Origin: Neisseria bacilliformis
GTDB taxonomy: Bacteria; Pseudomonadota; Gammaproteobacteria; Burkholderiales; Neisseriaceae
DNA length: 64,000 nucleotides
Assembly (NCBI RefSeq): GCF_014055025.1
Contig: NZ_CP059571.1
Location: forward strand, 1,178,001 to 1,242,000
Direction of reading: 5' to 3'
A model generated the notes under the pieces. That model worked only from the letters and a program-made list of their open reading frames with translations. It made no database searches and was not told the DNA's origin. Below are positions 46,270-55,390 of the stretch, in pieces (within the stretch, counting starts at the first letter, position 1; every line of letters begins with the position of its first letter). The translations under genes and the position numbers were made by a program.

Positions 46270-48945
46270 TCAGCGTTTCCAGCTGGGGGCGACGTCGGCT
46301 TGGATGCCGTATTTTTCGATGGCCTGCTGGACGGTTTTTTTGTCGATTTTGCCCTGGTCGGCCAGTGCACTGAGGGCGGTTACGGCGACGTGGTAGCGGT
46401 CGACTTCAAAGAAGGAGCGCAGGTTGGCGCGGCTGTCGGAGCGGCCGAATCCGTCGGTGCCGAGGACGTGGTAGTCGTTGGGGATGTAGGCACGGATGCG
46501 GTCGGCGAAGCTGCGGATGTAGTCGGTGGCGGCGACTACGGGGCCTTCGTGGCCTTGAAGCTGGGCGGTTACGAAGGGGGTTTTGCGCTCGCCCAGCGGG
46601 TGCAGGCGGTTGTAGCGTTCGGCTTCGATGGCGTCGCGGTGCAGCAGGTTGAAGGAGGGGCAGGACCAAATGTCGGCTTCGATGCCGAAGTCGTTTTTCA
46701 GCAGGTCGGCGGCGTGGATGACTTCCCGTAAGATGGTGCCGGAACCCATGAGCTGTACGCGTTTGTCGCCTTTGCCGCCTTCGCGCAGCAGGTACATGCC
46801 TTTGAGGATCTGTTCTTCGATGCCTTCGCGCTGCGGCAGGGCGGGATGGGTGTAGTTTTCGTTCATCAGGGTGATGTAGAAGAAGACGTCTTCGTTATCG
46901 ACGTACATTCTCTGCAAGCCGCTGTGGACGATTACGGCCACTTCGTAGGAGAAGGTGGGGTCGTAGGACACGCAGTTGGGGATGATGTCGGCCTGTACCT
47001 GGCTGTGGCCGTCTTCGTGCTGCAAGCCTTCGCCGTTGAGGGTAGTGCGGCCGGCGGTGCCGCCCAGGAGGAAGCCGCGCGCGTGCATGTCGCCCGCCGC
47101 CCAGGCCAAGTCGCCGACGCGCTGGAAGCCGAACATGGAGTAGTAGATGTAGAACGGGATCATGGCGAAGCGGTTGTTGGCGTAGCTGCTGGCTGCGGCA
47201 ATCCAGTCGGCCATCGCGCCGGGTTCGTTGATGCCTTCCTGCAAAATCTGGCCGTCCACGCTCTCTTTGTAGAACATGAGCTGGTCTTTGTCCTGCGGGG
47301 TGTACTGCTGGCCTTTGGGGTTCCAGATGCCGTATTGGCGGAACATGCCCTCCATGCCGAAGGTGCGGCTTTCGTCGGGGACGATGGGGACGATGCGGCG
47401 ACCGATTTGTTTGTCTTTGAGCAGGGTGGCGAGGATGCGCACGAAAGCCATGGTGGTGGAGAATTCGCGCTCGCCGCTGGATTGGAGCTGGGCGTCGAAG
47501 TCGCCCAGGGCGGGGATGGGCAGGGCTTCGGTGTTGGGGTTGCGCTGGGGCAGGTAGCCGCCGAGGCTGCTGCGGCGTTCGCGCAGGTACTGCATTTCGG
47601 GGCTGTCTTCGGGGAAGCGGAAGTAGGGCAGATCGCCGCTTTCAATTTGCTCGTCGCTTACGTCGATGCCGAAGCGGTCGCGGAACTGTTTGAGCGAGGC
47701 TTTGTCCATTTTTTTCGCCTGGTGGGCGATGTTCTGGCCTTCGCCGGACGCGCCCATGCCGTAGCCTTTGATGGTTTTGGCGAGGATAACGGTGGGGCGG
47801 CCGTCGGGATGGTTCACGGCTTCATAGTAGGCGGCATAGACTTTGTGCGGGTCGTGGCCACCACGGTTCAGCGCCCAGATTTCGTCGTCGGACATGTCGG
47901 CAACGAGGGCTTTGAGTTCGGGGGTGTTGAAGAAGTGCTCGCGCACATACGCGCCGTCTTTGGATTTGAAGGTCTGGTAGTCGCCGTCGAGACATTCTTC
48001 CATGCGCTGTTTGAGGGCGTTGTTGGTGTCGCGGGCGAGCAGGCCGTCCCAGCGGCTGCCCCAGATAACTTTCAGCACGTTCCAGCCCGCGCCACGGAAG
48101 TTGCCTTCCAGTTCTTGGATGATTTTGCCGTTGCCGCGCACCGGGCCGTCGAGGCGTTGCAGGTTGCAGTTGATGACGAAAATCAGGTTATCCAAGCCTT
48201 CGCGGGCGGCCAGCGCGATCGCGCCCTGGCTTTCGGGCTCGTCCATTTCACCGTCGCCGCAGAAACACCACACTTTGCGGCCTTTGGTTTTGGCCAGGCC
48301 GCGCGATTCCAGATATTTTAGGAAACGCGCCTGATAAATCGCCATCAAAGGGCCCAGACCCATCGATACGGTGGGGAACTGCCAGAAGTCGGGCAACAGG
48401 TGCGGGTGCGGGTAGGAGGGCAGACCTTTGCCGGCGGCCTCTTGGCGGAAGTTGTCGAGCTGTTCGTCGGTGAGGCGGCCTTCAACGTAGGCGCGGGCGT
48501 AGAAGCCGGGCGCGGAGTGGCCTTGAATGTAGATCAAATCGCCTTCTTCACCGGCCGCTTCGTTTTTGGCGCGCCAGAAGTGGTTGAAGCCCACGTCGTA
48601 CAGGGTGGCGGCAGACTGGAAGGAGGCGATGTGGCCGCCCAGTTCCAGATTTTTCTTGCCTGCGCGCAGCACCATCGCCGCCGCGTTCCAGCGGATGATG
48701 GAGCGGATGCGGTGTTCGAGCTCGTGGTTGCCGGGCGATTTCTGCTCTTTGCCGGCGGGAATGGTGTTCAGATAGGCGGTCGTCGCATCAAACGGCAGGT
48801 GTACCCCGCGCCGGCGGGTGTATTTCACCAGGTTTTCCAATAGGAAATGCGCCCGTTCCGAGCCTTCGTTTTCCAGCACGGAACTGAGCGCATCCAGCCA
48901 TTCTTGGGTTTCGATCGGGTCGATGTCGTTGGGTTTGTTGGACAT
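46270..48945 (-). CDS. aceE: Pyruvate dehydrogenase E1 component
   Basis: 891 residues, ATG with AGAAGGAA. The thiamine diphosphate motif GDGEMDEPESQGA runs near 230, and the homodimeric-E1 pattern (single chain) is clear. It decarboxylates pyruvate and passes the acetyl group to E2. First gene of the aceE-aceF-(SemiSWEET)-lpdA group. About 125 bases separate it from aceF. Confidence 0.98.
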   Translation of the reverse strand: MSNKPNDIDPIETQEWLDALSSVLENEGSERAHFLLENLVKYTRRRGVHLPFDATTAYLNTIPAGKEQKSPGNHELEHRIRSIIRWNAAAMVLRAGKKNLELGGHIASFQSAATLYDVGFNHFWRAKNEAAGEEGDLIYIQGHSAPGFYARAYVEGRLTDEQLDNFRQEAAGKGLPSYPHPHLLPDFWQFPTVSMGLGPLMAIYQARFLKYLESRGLAKTKGRKVWCFCGDGEMDEPESQGAIALAAREGLDNLIFVINCNLQRLDGPVRGNGKIIQELEGNFRGAGWNVLKVIWGSRWDGLLARDTNNALKQRMEECLDGDYQTFKSKDGAYVREHFFNTPELKALVADMSDDEIWALNRGGHDPHKVYAAYYEAVNHPDGRPTVILAKTIKGYGMGASGEGQNIAHQAKKMDKASLKQFRDRFGIDVSDEQIESGDLPYFRFPEDSPEMQYLRERRSSLGGYLPQRNPNTEALPIPALGDFDAQLQSSGEREFSTTMAFVRILATLLKDKQIGRRIVPIVPDESRTFGMEGMFRQYGIWNPKGQQYTPQDKDQLMFYKESVDGQILQEGINEPGAMADWIAAASSYANNRFAMIPFYIYYSMFGFQRVGDLAWAAGDMHARGFLLGGTAGRTTLNGEGLQHEDGHSQVQADIIPNCVSYDPTFSYEVAVIVHSGLQRMYVDNEDVFFYITLMNENYTHPALPQREGIEEQILKGMYLLREGGKGDKRVQLMGSGTILREVIHAADLLKNDFGIEADIWSCPSFNLLHRDAIEAERYNRLHPLGERKTPFVTAQLQGHEGPVVAATDYIRSFADRIRAYIPNDYHVLGTDGFGRSDSRANLRSFFEVDRYHVAVTALSALADQGKIDKKTVQQAIEKYGIQADVAPSWKR

Positions 48946-49371
48946 GGATTATTCCTTCTATATTTGAGAGTTACGGAACACGGCGGAGCCGCCCTTGTGA
49001 TGCAGCGGGGCAGGCCGTCTGAAAAAAGAGAAAACGGCCTGCGCCCGTGTGTCGGTTCTCCGACTGCCTGCCGCGCGTTTGCGGCGGTTGGGCAGGCGGG
49101 ATTGATTGGTGCAAAATGCTATCAGTTATCGGCGGGGATTGCAAATCCGGCGGCGGGTTTGTTTGTGCGGAATCAAAAAACACGCGCGGGCAAAACGGGC
49201 GGTTTTTCGTTTGTGAACGCGCAAGGGACGGGATTGGCGGGATTCGGTTTCGGAAAGGCTGCAAAACGATGAAAAACGAAAACGCGGCGGGCGTAGCGGG
49301 AACGGTTTTCAGACGGCCTGAGGCAGGTTAAAAAGGGTAAAGACGGACGACTCGGGCGCGGCGGCGGGCAA
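48946..49371. other. Gap upstream of aceE
   Basis: Single uptake sequences at about 49013 and 49308. No convincing gene; short frames are shadows. The aceE promoter should lie in the first 200 bases. Confidence 0.55.
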
Positions 49372-50019
49372 TCAGTATGCGCCGCCGTTTTTGCCGTTGT
49401 CGTTGTCTTCGCCGCGCCGCCGTTTGAGCAGGATGCGCACTGCGCCGTCGTTGTTCTTGTGCGGTTCGGCGTAGGCCAGCACTTCGGGGTGGAGCATCAG
49501 CCAGCGGCGGACGAGGTTTTTCAGTTTGGGTTGGTAGCCGGCCGAGCCCAAGCCGCTGCCGTGGATGATTTCGCCGCACACGCCGCGTTTTTGCACGAAG
49601 GCGATGAATTCGTTGAGCACCTGCTGGGCTTCTTCTTGGGTGTAGCCGTGCAGGTCGACGTCGGCGGCGACGGTGTAGTAGCCGCTTTGCAGGCGTTTGA
49701 TGTCGGCTTGGCCGCGTCCGTTTTTGCTGAATTGGGCGGGGATGTCGAGCCATTGGCCGTCGCCGACGTAGAAGTTGCCCTCGCCGTTGTCGGCGGCTGT
49801 GTCTTTGGGGCGGGGTTTGATGGGGGCGGTGTCGCGCTCGGGTTCGCGGCGGTTGGTGTTTTTCAGCGGGGTTACGTCGGCCATGAGGGCGGCGAAATCG
49901 GGTTCTTCGGCCTGTTTTCGGGCGGCGGCGCGGCGTTGTTGTTCTGCGGCTTCGCTTTGTTTTTTCGCCTGTTTGCCGAGGGCTTGGAGGGTGTCTTGGA
50001 AGCTGTTTTTCGGGTTCAT
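49372..50019 (-). CDS. Smr-domain protein
   Basis: 215 residues, ATG at 50019 (MNPKNSFQDTLQALGKQ). A charged N-terminal half is followed by the Smr domain with VDLHGYTQEEAQQVLNEFI and EIIHGSGLGSAG, the DLHG and HGxG motifs of the MutS2 Smr nuclease family. A role in nucleic-acid cleavage, possibly ribosome rescue, is known for relatives. Just downstream of nusB. Confidence 0.88.
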   Translation of the reverse strand: MNPKNSFQDTLQALGKQAKKQSEAAEQQRRAAARKQAEEPDFAALMADVTPLKNTNRREPERDTAPIKPRPKDTAADNGEGNFYVGDGQWLDIPAQFSKNGRGQADIKRLQSGYYTVAADVDLHGYTQEEAQQVLNEFIAFVQKRGVCGEIIHGSGLGSAGYQPKLKNLVRRWLMLHPEVLAYAEPHKNNDGAVRILLKRRRGEDNDNGKNGGAY

Positions 50020-50047
50020 GGTTTTCTGCTGCGGGTGGGAACGGTTG

Positions 50048-50088
50048 AGGCCGTCTGAAAAGCTGTAAAACCGGCGTTCAGACGGCCT
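50048..50088. terminator. Terminator between nusB and smr gene
   Basis: Inverted uptake sequences, followed by a second damaged pair. Confidence 0.55.
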
Positions 50089-50124
50089 CAAACTGCTGGT
50101 TCAGACGGCCTTTTTCAAACGGCC

Positions 50125-50553
50125 TCAGTGGCGTTTGGGGTCGTCGGGGCGCAGTTCGGCGGCGAGGCGGTCGAGGATGCCGTTGACGAATTTGTGGCTG
50201 TCGGTGCCGCCGTAGGTTTTGGTTACTTCGATGGCTTCGTTGATGATGACGGGGTAGGGGGTTTCGGGCATGGCGGCCAGTTCGTGGCAGGCCATGAGGA
50301 GGATGGCGCGTTCGACGGGGTTGATGTCTTTTTCGTCGCGGTCGAGCAGGGGGCGGATGCGCTGCATGTATTCGCCGCCGTTGTCGTGCGCGCCGAAGAA
50401 GAGAGCGGTGAAGAGTTCGCCGTCGGCGCGGGGGTAGTCGGAGGCTTCGCGGATGTTTTGCGCCACTTGGACGGCGGACGCGCCGTTGAGGGCGCATTGG
50501 TAGAGTGCCTGCACGGCGAATTCGCGGGCGCGGCGGCGGGGGCTGGTTTTCAT
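50125..50553 (-). CDS. nusB: Transcription antitermination factor NusB
   Basis: 142 residues. RRRAREFAVQALYQCALNG at the start, PVERAILLMACHELA and GTDSHKFVNGILDRLA are typical. It helps form the rRNA antitermination complex with NusE. It is downstream of ribH, an arrangement found in many bacteria. Confidence 0.96.
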   Translation of the reverse strand: MKTSPRRRAREFAVQALYQCALNGASAVQVAQNIREASDYPRADGELFTALFFGAHDNGGEYMQRIRPLLDRDEKDINPVERAILLMACHELAAMPETPYPVIINEAIEVTKTYGGTDSHKFVNGILDRLAAELRPDDPKRH

Positions 50554-50634
50554 GGGTTTCCTTTGTTCGGGGTCGGCGGCGGGCTGCGTTTTTCAGACGG
50601 CCTGTACGGCGGCGGGGCGGGGCGGTTGTGCCGG

Positions 50635-51102
50635 TCAGTCGTCCTGTTCGCCGAGCAGGAGGTTGACGAGGTTGCCGCATTCGACGGCGGCTATGGCGGC
50701 TTCCCGGGCTTTTTCGATGATGCGCGCGTGCGCCTGTTCGTCGTTTTCGGTGGTGAGCACGGCGTTGGCGATCGGGATGCTGTAATCGAGGACGGTGCGG
50801 GTGATGCCGGAGGCCGATTCGTTGGACACGAGTTCGAAGTGGTAGGTTTCGCCCCGGATGACGCAGCCGATGGCGATGAGGGCGTCAAACTGCTGGGTGC
50901 CGGCCATGGATTGCAGCACCAGCGGGATTTCCAGCGCGCCGGGGACGGTGGCGGCGGTGATGTTTTCGTCTTTCACGCCCAATTCGTGCAGCTTGGCGGC
51001 GGCGGCTTCGAGCATGGCGGAGCCGACTTCGTTGGTGAAACGGGCTTGGACGATGCCGATGCGCAGGTGGGTGCCGTCGAGGTTTCGGGGGATGGTGTTC
51101 AT
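50635..51102 (-). CDS. ribH: 6,7-dimethyl-8-ribityllumazine synthase
   Basis: 155 residues, ATG at 51102. RGETYHFELVSNESASGI includes the active-site His, and IGIVQARFTNEVGSAMLE is the start region. It condenses a ribityl-uracil with dihydroxybutanone phosphate in riboflavin synthesis. Confidence 0.97.
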   Translation of the reverse strand: MNTIPRNLDGTHLRIGIVQARFTNEVGSAMLEAAAAKLHELGVKDENITAATVPGALEIPLVLQSMAGTQQFDALIAIGCVIRGETYHFELVSNESASGITRTVLDYSIPIANAVLTTENDEQAHARIIEKAREAAIAAVECGNLVNLLLGEQDD

Positions 51103-51254
51103 GAGGTTTCCTTTTTTGTTTGCCATTGGGGCGGACGGGGGTTTGAGGCCGTCTGAAAAGAATATCCGGCGCGTTCGAAAGCCTGTTTCGGCTTTTCCGA
51201 AGCTGTGCTTTCAGACGGCCTGTTGCGTTGGGGGCGCGATTTTACACGAAAAAT

Positions 51255-52136
51255 TCAGTGCGCCCCGCTTTTGGACGAGCCCAGGTAGATGGCCAGCAGG
51301 GTGAGTGCTGCGCCGCACCACTGCACGGTGGTAATCGGTTTGCCCAGCAGCAGGCAGTCGATGGCCAGCGCGGCCACGGGTTCGCTCAGCAGCAGCAGGC
51401 CGGTGAGCGAGAGCGAGAGCAGGGGGATGGCGTAGGCGATCAGCCCCCAGGCGAAACACTGCATCACGATGCCGTACACCAGTATCAGCGCGATGTCGCG
51501 GGGCGTGGCGGGGAAAAAACGCTGCGCGTCGGCTAGGAGGGCGGGGGCGGAGAGGGCGAGCACGCCGCCCGCGCTCACCAGAAACATCAGCGGAAACAGG
51601 GCGGTGGGTTCGGCCTGGTGGGTTTTTCGCACGCAGGCCATCGACAAGGCCAGCATCGCGCCCGAGGCGATGCCGCTGGCAAAGCCCCAGGCCGCGCCGG
51701 CGTTGCGGCCGAACTCGGGCGCGGCAATCATCGCCACGCCGGCGGCGGCGAGAAACAGATTGGCCGTTTGCAGGCGCGAGAGTTTCTCGCCGAAAAAGAA
51801 AAAGCCGGCGGCGGCGAGAAAGAAGATTTGCAGGCTGTTGAGCAGGGTGGAAATACCCGGGCCGACGGCGCGTATGCTTTCGTGCCACAGCGCGAGATCG
51901 AAGCCCAGAGCCGCGCCCGAGAGCAGGGCGTAGCGCACGGCGGCGCGGCTTTGCGGCAGGCGTTGGCCGAAACGGCGCATCAGCAGCAAGAACACCGCCC
52001 CCGCCACCAAAAGCCGCCACCACGCGGCGGCATAGCTGCCCACGGGCACGAATTTGACAATCAGGCTGCCCAGCCCGAACACCACGCAGCCGAGCACCAA
52101 AAGCGGCGCGGCGTATTTTTGCGGTTTTGCAGACAT
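51255..52136 (-). CDS. EamA-family (DMT) membrane transporter
   Basis: 293 residues, ten membrane segments in two EamA repeats. The typical end repeat GLLLLSEPVAALAIDCLLLGK is present. Exports or imports small metabolites; the substrate is not visible. It has a divergent neighbour (52253). Confidence 0.88.
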   Translation of the reverse strand: MSAKPQKYAAPLLVLGCVVFGLGSLIVKFVPVGSYAAAWWRLLVAGAVFLLLMRRFGQRLPQSRAAVRYALLSGAALGFDLALWHESIRAVGPGISTLLNSLQIFFLAAAGFFFFGEKLSRLQTANLFLAAAGVAMIAAPEFGRNAGAAWGFASGIASGAMLALSMACVRKTHQAEPTALFPLMFLVSAGGVLALSAPALLADAQRFFPATPRDIALILVYGIVMQCFAWGLIAYAIPLLSLSLTGLLLLSEPVAALAIDCLLLGKPITTVQWCGAALTLLAIYLGSSKSGAH

Positions 52137-52216
52137 ATTGCGTTTTTCTTATTGGAGATTGCATTGGCGGCGAATTATAAAGCGTTTTTCTGTTTTTCAG
52201 ACGGCCTCACATCGTT

Positions 52217-52222
52217 TACAAT
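52217..52222 (+). promoter_or_regulatory. Probable -10 box of the phosphorylase-scpA operon
   Basis: TACAAT 31 bases upstream of the ATG at 52253. The -35 region (TTTTTC) is weak and lies beside an uptake sequence. Confidence 0.4.
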
Positions 52223-52252
52223 GCCGCCTTTTTTCGCAACGGACACCCCGCC

Positions 52253-52969
52253 ATGCTGGCAGTTATCGGAGGCAGCGGCCTTACCCACATCCCCGAACTC
52301 GAAATCACCGGACGGCGCATCGTGCGCACGCCCTACGGCCTGCCCTCCGCCCCGCTGCTCTTCGGACGCGTGTCCGGCCGCGAAATCCTCTTCCTCGCCC
52401 GCCACGGCCTCAACCACAGCCTCGCCCCGCACGAAATCAACTACCACGCCAACATTTGGGCGTTGCGCGAAGCCGGCGCAGAAGAAATCGTCGCCGTGTC
52501 CGCCGCCGTCTCGCTGGATGACACCCTGCCCGCTGGCGCGCTGGTACTGCCGCACGACTTAATCGACTATACCTGCGGCCGCGCCGCCACCTTCTTCGAG
52601 CGCGACGGCCGCGAAGTGGTGCGCACCGACTTCACCGAACCCTACGACCCCCGCCTGCGCCAAGCCCTGCTCGACCACGCCGCCGAACGCGCCGCCCCCC
52701 TCCTGCCGCACGCCGTTTACGCCTGCATCCAAGGCCCGCGCAGCCCAACCCGCACCGAAGCCCGCCGCCTGCGCCAAGACGGCGCAGACATCTACGGCAT
52801 GACCGGCATGCCCGAAGCCGTCCTCGCCCGCGAAGCCCGCCTGCCCTACGCCTGCCTGTGCGGCATCGTTGCCGCCGCCTGCGACCCCGACCCACAACAG
52901 CGCGAACGCCATTCGCGCGACACCATCGCCCAAATCCGCCGCCTGCTGGCAGACTGGCCGCACGCATGA
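52253..52969 (+). CDS. Methylthioinosine/methylthioadenosine phosphorylase family protein
   Basis: 238 residues. GGSGLTHIPEL, ARHGLNHSLAPHEINYHANI and YGMTGMPEAVLAREARLPYA are the marks of the MTAP/PNP family; the short size and the ending fit the methylthioinosine phosphorylase type of Pseudomonas. In the QGPRxET region the sequence reads QGPRSPTRTEA, slightly altered. It removes methylthio-nucleosides from polyamine and SAM metabolism. The stop overlaps the scpA start (ATGA). Confidence 0.85.
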   Translation: MLAVIGGSGLTHIPELEITGRRIVRTPYGLPSAPLLFGRVSGREILFLARHGLNHSLAPHEINYHANIWALREAGAEEIVAVSAAVSLDDTLPAGALVLPHDLIDYTCGRAATFFERDGREVVRTDFTEPYDPRLRQALLDHAAERAAPLLPHAVYACIQGPRSPTRTEARRLRQDGADIYGMTGMPEAVLAREARLPYACLCGIVAAACDPDPQQRERHSRDTIAQIRRLLADWPHA

Positions 52970-53835
52970 ACACGTCCGCCGCAACGCAGCCGCCGCAACA
53001 GAGGCCGTCTGAAAACGCCGTCGCCTGGATATTCGGCCAACCCGTAACCGACGTCCCCCAAGACCTCTTTATCCCCCCCGACGCCCTGCACGTCATCCTC
53101 GGCAGCTTCCAAGGCCCGCTCGATCTGCTGCTCTACCTCATCCGCAAGCAAAACATCGACGTGCTCGACATCCCCATGCTGCGCATCACCCAGCAATACC
53201 TGCACTACATCGCCGGCATCCAAGCGCAGCAGTTCGACCTTGCCGCCGAATACCTCCTCATGGCCGCCGTCCTTATCGAAATCAAATCCCGCCTCCTCCT
53301 GCCACGGCAGCCCAACCCCGAAGAAGAGGCCGAAGAAGACCCCCGCGCCGAACTTGTCCGCCGCCTCCTGGCCTACGAACAAATGAAACGCGCCGCGCAA
53401 AACCTCGACGCACTCCCCCGCGCCGGCCGCGACTTCGCCTGGGTGTACCTCTCCCTCGAAATTGCCGTCCAAACCCGCCTGCCCGAAGTGCACACCGCCG
53501 ACCTCACCCAAGCCTGGCTCGCCATCCTCTCCCGCGCCAGCCACAACAAAAGCCACCAAGTCGCGCGCGAAGCCCTCTCCGTACGCGCCCAAATGGCCGA
53601 CATCCTGCGCCGCCTCGCCGCCGCCCCCTGCCGCTTCACCCGGCTCCTGCGCCCCGAACGAGGCGCGGCCTACCTCGTCGTCAACTTCATCGCCCTGCTC
53701 GAACTGGCCAAAGAAGGACTCGTCCTCATCCGCCAAACCCACCCCGGCGGCGACATCGAAATCGCCCTGCACGAAGGCACGGAACACCAAAACCCACATT
53801 TTCAGACGGCCTCCGATACCGCAGAGGCCGTCTGA
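52966..53835 (+). CDS. scpA: Segregation and condensation protein ScpA
   Basis: 289 residues. GSFQGPLDLLLYLIRKQNID is the kleisin N-terminal motif and ILRRLA..FTRLLRPERG the C-terminal part. It bridges the SMC heads with ScpB. The N-terminal codons contain an uptake sequence (QRPSENAV) and the end is HFQTASDTAEAV-stop, also uptake sequence. No scpB follows. Confidence 0.92.
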   Translation: MNTSAATQPPQQRPSENAVAWIFGQPVTDVPQDLFIPPDALHVILGSFQGPLDLLLYLIRKQNIDVLDIPMLRITQQYLHYIAGIQAQQFDLAAEYLLMAAVLIEIKSRLLLPRQPNPEEEAEEDPRAELVRRLLAYEQMKRAAQNLDALPRAGRDFAWVYLSLEIAVQTRLPEVHTADLTQAWLAILSRASHNKSHQVAREALSVRAQMADILRRLAAAPCRFTRLLRPERGAAYLVVNFIALLELAKEGLVLIRQTHPGGDIEIALHEGTEHQNPHFQTASDTAEAV

Positions 53836-53867
53836 AAACCCAAACCCAACCCGAACAAAGGCCGAAC

Positions 53868-54188
53868 ATGAACACCCTCCCATACCAGCCCGAAATTGCC
53901 GCCCGCATGCTCGCAGGCGGCGAAGCAAACGACACCATCCGCCCCGACGCCCGCTTCATCCAAACCGCCAACGGCCACTGGATCGCCTGGCACGACCCCG
54001 ACACCCCCGCCGCCGTCCTCCCCCCCGACACTCCCGCCGGCGAACCCTGCTTCTGGGTAGAAGGTGCGGAAGATTTGGCCGAACTCGTACACATGGCCGA
54101 AAACGGCGACTTCGACCACCTCGACGACGCAGACGACGGCACAGAACCCCCGCCCCACACCTGCACCTGCGGCTGCGCCCACGACTGA
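53868..54188 (+). CDS. Hypothetical acidic protein with Cys-rich tail
   Basis: 106 residues. Residues 30-70 form a Trp-containing domain (GHWIAWHDPDTP); the tail is acidic (ENGDFDHLDDADDG) and ends CTCGCAHD, three closely spaced cysteines with a His, possibly metal-binding. It lies 32 bases after scpA, probably cotranscribed. No known family. Confidence 0.6.
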   Translation: MNTLPYQPEIAARMLAGGEANDTIRPDARFIQTANGHWIAWHDPDTPAAVLPPDTPAGEPCFWVEGAEDLAELVHMAENGDFDHLDDADDGTEPPPHTCTCGCAHD

Positions 54189-54215
54189 ACCAAAACCACG
54201 CGCGGCATCACAAAC

Positions 54216-54269
54216 AGGCCGTCTGAAAACGCAGTTTCGGCGCAGCCAAAACCCGTTTTCAGACGGCCT
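54216..54269. terminator. Terminator after the Cys-rich gene
   Basis: Inverted uptake sequences 28 bases past the stop at 54188, before a palindromic repeat. Confidence 0.6.
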
Positions 54270-54300
54270 GTTTTCCCATTCGGCCCATGCCGAACCTGTT

Positions 54301-54407
54301 GTAGGTGTGTCGCCCCAAGGCGACGCACGCGGTCTGCGCCGCATAACGGATCCGTGCCTTTCCCTCAAAGCCCAAACCGCGTGCGCATCTTGCGCCACAC
54401 ACCCTAC
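54301..54407. repeat. 106-bp palindromic repeat, copy 3
   Basis: Starts GTAGGTGTGTCGCCCCAAGG and ends ..CTTGCGCCACACACCCTAC (inverted). About 107 bp, between uptake sequences. Same class as 14455 and 17117. Confidence 0.65.
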
Positions 54408-54445
54408 CCAACGGCAGAGGCCGTCTGAAAAGCGCGGCGGGATGT

Positions 54446-55045
54446 TTAAGCGGGTTGCAAGCCGTTTTTCACCCGTTTGTAACAGGTAAACGCCAGCGCG
54501 GCGCAGGCCGCCCACATCAGCCAGTAAAACGCCGGATGGAAGCCGCCGAACGCGGCGTACCACACCGCCAGCGCGCCGGTGAAGAAGGCGCGGTCGCTTT
54601 TGCCGAAAGGGCCGTCGTAACGCCGCCCGTTGCCGTGCACCTGCCCGAGCACGCCGCAGAATTCGGTCATTGCCGCAAGCCAGACGAACAGGGCGGTTTG
54701 CAGGCCGCCGAAGGGGGCGATGAAGGCGAAGGGCAGGTAGAGCGCGGCGTCGGCCAGCACGTCGGTGGTTTCGTTCAGATAGCCGCCCAGCGCGGATTTC
54801 TGGCCGAACTCGCGCGCCAGCATGCCGTCGGCGGCGTTCAGTGCCATGCGCACGAACAGCCACACGGGCAGCAGCCAGAACAGCGGCGCAATCCGTGCGA
54901 GCACGGTGAGGAACAGCCCCAGTAGCAGCGAGACGGCGCAGGCGGCCAGCGTTACCTGGTTGGCGGTAACGCCGTTTTCGTACAGGCGGCGCACCAGCGG
55001 GCGCAGCAGGTTTTGGAATTTGGGTTTGAGGGCGTAAATGCTCAT
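54446..55045 (-). CDS. CDP-alcohol phosphatidyltransferase family protein (YnbA-like)
   Basis: 199 residues, ATG at 55045 (MSIYALKPKFQNLLRPL). DGMLAREFGQKSALGGYLNETTD is the DGx2ARx7-9Gx3D-type motif of CDP-alcohol phosphotransferases, with five membrane segments. It would make a phosphatidyl alcohol. The phosphatase fusion at 15074 has the architecture of a YnbD-type partner, but it is 39 kb away. Confidence 0.85.
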   Translation of the reverse strand: MSIYALKPKFQNLLRPLVRRLYENGVTANQVTLAACAVSLLLGLFLTVLARIAPLFWLLPVWLFVRMALNAADGMLAREFGQKSALGGYLNETTDVLADAALYLPFAFIAPFGGLQTALFVWLAAMTEFCGVLGQVHGNGRRYDGPFGKSDRAFFTGALAVWYAAFGGFHPAFYWLMWAACAALAFTCYKRVKNGLQPA

Positions 55046-55390
55046 GATGAGGCCGTCTGAAAACAGGTTGGAGAAGGCGCGATTATAGCCAAACGCCGGG
55101 TTTAAACAGTAAACGTCGGGCATGAATGCCCGGCCTGCCCATTTTTCAGACGGCCTCTCCGCATATGGTATCAGCCCCCGTAGGTTGGGTCGCGACCCAA
55201 CGAAACAGCCGCCAATGTTGGGGCAAGACCCAATATGCCTGCTGCGGGCGGAGACGGCAAGGAAAAGGCCGTCTGAAAAACCGTTTGCACGCTTTTCAGA
55301 CGGCCTCTTGCCACAGGGGCTCGTGCGGCACAGTTCGCCCGCGCCGCCGGTTTGCCATACAATCCGCCGTTTCCGCCCCGCCCAACCGTC
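55046..55390. other. Gap between the CDP-alcohol gene and the WYL regulator
   Basis: It holds a half of the 71-bp hairpin family near 55108-55135, a perfect palindrome GTTGGGTCGCGACCCAAC (55184-55201) and inverted uptake sequences 55266-55306. TACAAT near 55358 may be the regulator's -10 box. Confidence 0.6.
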
